This document shows positions 12,964 through 13,443 of a DNA stretch of 13,443 bases, in pieces. The position numbers and the translations under genes are program-made. Below the pieces are notes generated by a model. The model saw nothing but the letters and a program-made list of their open reading frames with translations, was not told where the DNA came from and ran no database searches. The first letter of the stretch is position 1. The number at the start of each line of letters is the position of its first letter. Origin of the DNA: CAYYVJ01 sp964475115 (GTDB lineage Bacteria; Bacillota; Clostridia; Lachnospirales; Lachnospiraceae); contig CAYYVJ010000060.1 of the NCBI GenBank assembly GCA_964475115.1, positions 1-13,443 on the forward strand. Direction: 5' to 3'.

Positions 12964-13443
12964 CTATGACTGAAATGCAGCCACATCGAAATTACTGCCA
13001 CTAAACAAATCTTGAAAATCTCCTGATATATCTACTGCTTCAGGAGTAATAATAAATATATAGCCAGATACTTTTTGTAAATTCCCATTAATGGAATAGC
13101 AAGAACCAGAGGTAAAATCAATAATTCTTTGGGCAACATTTACTTGAAGTCCTTCTAGGTTAAGTACTACTGCACGTCCACTTAGTAATGTATCTGAAAT
13201 CTCTCTCGCATCTTCAACTGTAGAAGGCTTTATCACGCAAACTTCCATTCCTTTTCCATTGGAACGCATTGGAATAATCTTATTTGATTTTACAGGTTTT
13301 ACTTTTGCATGTTTTGAAACTTCCTTATCTAAATCCTCATCTAAATAGGATGTTTGCTTCTGACTGGATGCTCTAGAAGGAGTATCATTATCCTCATAAT
13401 CATCATCATAATAGTCATCTTCATCATATCCATCATTAAGACG
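12964..13443 (-). CDS. sepF: SepF cell division protein, N-terminus outside the window
   Basis: The frame is open from the window edge (13443) to a TAG at 12964-12966, giving 159 visible residues. An internal ATG at 13267-13269 would give only 101 residues but is inside the gene, so it is not taken as the start. The missing part should contain the short membrane-binding amphipathic helix. The visible sequence opens with an acidic, tyrosine-rich linker (DEDDYYDDDYEDND), then a Lys-rich stretch. The SepF core follows from VCVIKPSTVEDAREISDTLL through VVLNLEGLQVNVAQRIIDF and GYIFIITPEAVDISGD. SepF forms rings that tether FtsZ to the membrane at the division site. It is the first visible gene of the sepF-ylmH-divIVA-aroB-lspA-rluD run. 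Confidence 0.95.
   Translation of the reverse strand, partial: RLNDGYDEDDYYDDDYEDNDTPSRASSQKQTSYLDEDLDKEVSKHAKVKPVKSNKIIPMRSNGKGMEVCVIKPSTVEDAREISDTLLSGRAVVLNLEGLQVNVAQRIIDFTSGSCYSINGNLQKVSGYIFIITPEAVDISGDFQDLFSGSNFDVAAFQS

Noticed and set aside
13267..13269. ATG giving a 101-residue SepF
   Set aside because: The frame stays open upstream to the window edge with a SepF-like linker, and there is no ribosome site at this ATG, so it is an internal methionine.

Overview
This is a low-GC window with every supportable gene on the minus strand, so transcription runs from high to low coordinates. The gene content points to an anaerobic Firmicute of the Clostridia, most likely a Lachnospiraceae-type plant- or gut-polysaccharide degrader: sepF-ylmH-divIVA followed by lspA-rluD, strong AGGAGG-type ribosome sites, a sodium-pump beta subunit and a pectin/uronate module. 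The taxon is an inference from family resemblance and gene order; no rRNA or tRNA is present.

Region A (about 13443-9091) is housekeeping: sepF (N-terminus outside the window), ylmH, divIVA, aroB, lspA and rluD. They are packed with 0-27 nt gaps and look like one transcription unit for septum placement, ribosome/RNA maintenance, lipoprotein processing and shikimate synthesis. Region B (8976-8338) is a single cytidylate-kinase-like gene with its own candidate promoter.

Region C (8330-1801) is a catabolic/transport cluster. A good sigma-A-type promoter with an overlapping palindrome precedes an IclR-family (KdgR-like) regulator, then kduI and kduD. Together these two enzymes convert 5-keto-4-deoxyuronate, the unsaturated uronate released by pectate or other polyuronide lyases, to 2-keto-3-deoxygluconate. 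A clear rho-independent terminator follows kduD. The cluster continues with an OadB-family sodium-pump beta subunit, a 47-residue one-helix OadG-like partner, a CoA-disulfide reductase fused to a rhodanese domain, and a ROK-family fructokinase-like sugar kinase. No decarboxylase alpha subunit, biotin carrier, KDG kinase or KDPG aldolase is present in the window. The oadB/oadG-like pair is therefore the most interesting part and may work as a transporter or an alternative sodium-coupled device.

Region D (1800-1) begins with a short array of 29-bp hairpin repeats directly after the kinase stop codon, then a 100-N assembly gap. The gap hides the start of a DUF3307-type membrane protein. A GreA-family elongation factor paralogue and a C-terminally cut membrane methyltransferase of the isoprenylcysteine methyltransferase type follow. 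No gene-free stretch exceeds 300 bases; the longest, 1598-1800, consists of the gap plus the repeats.
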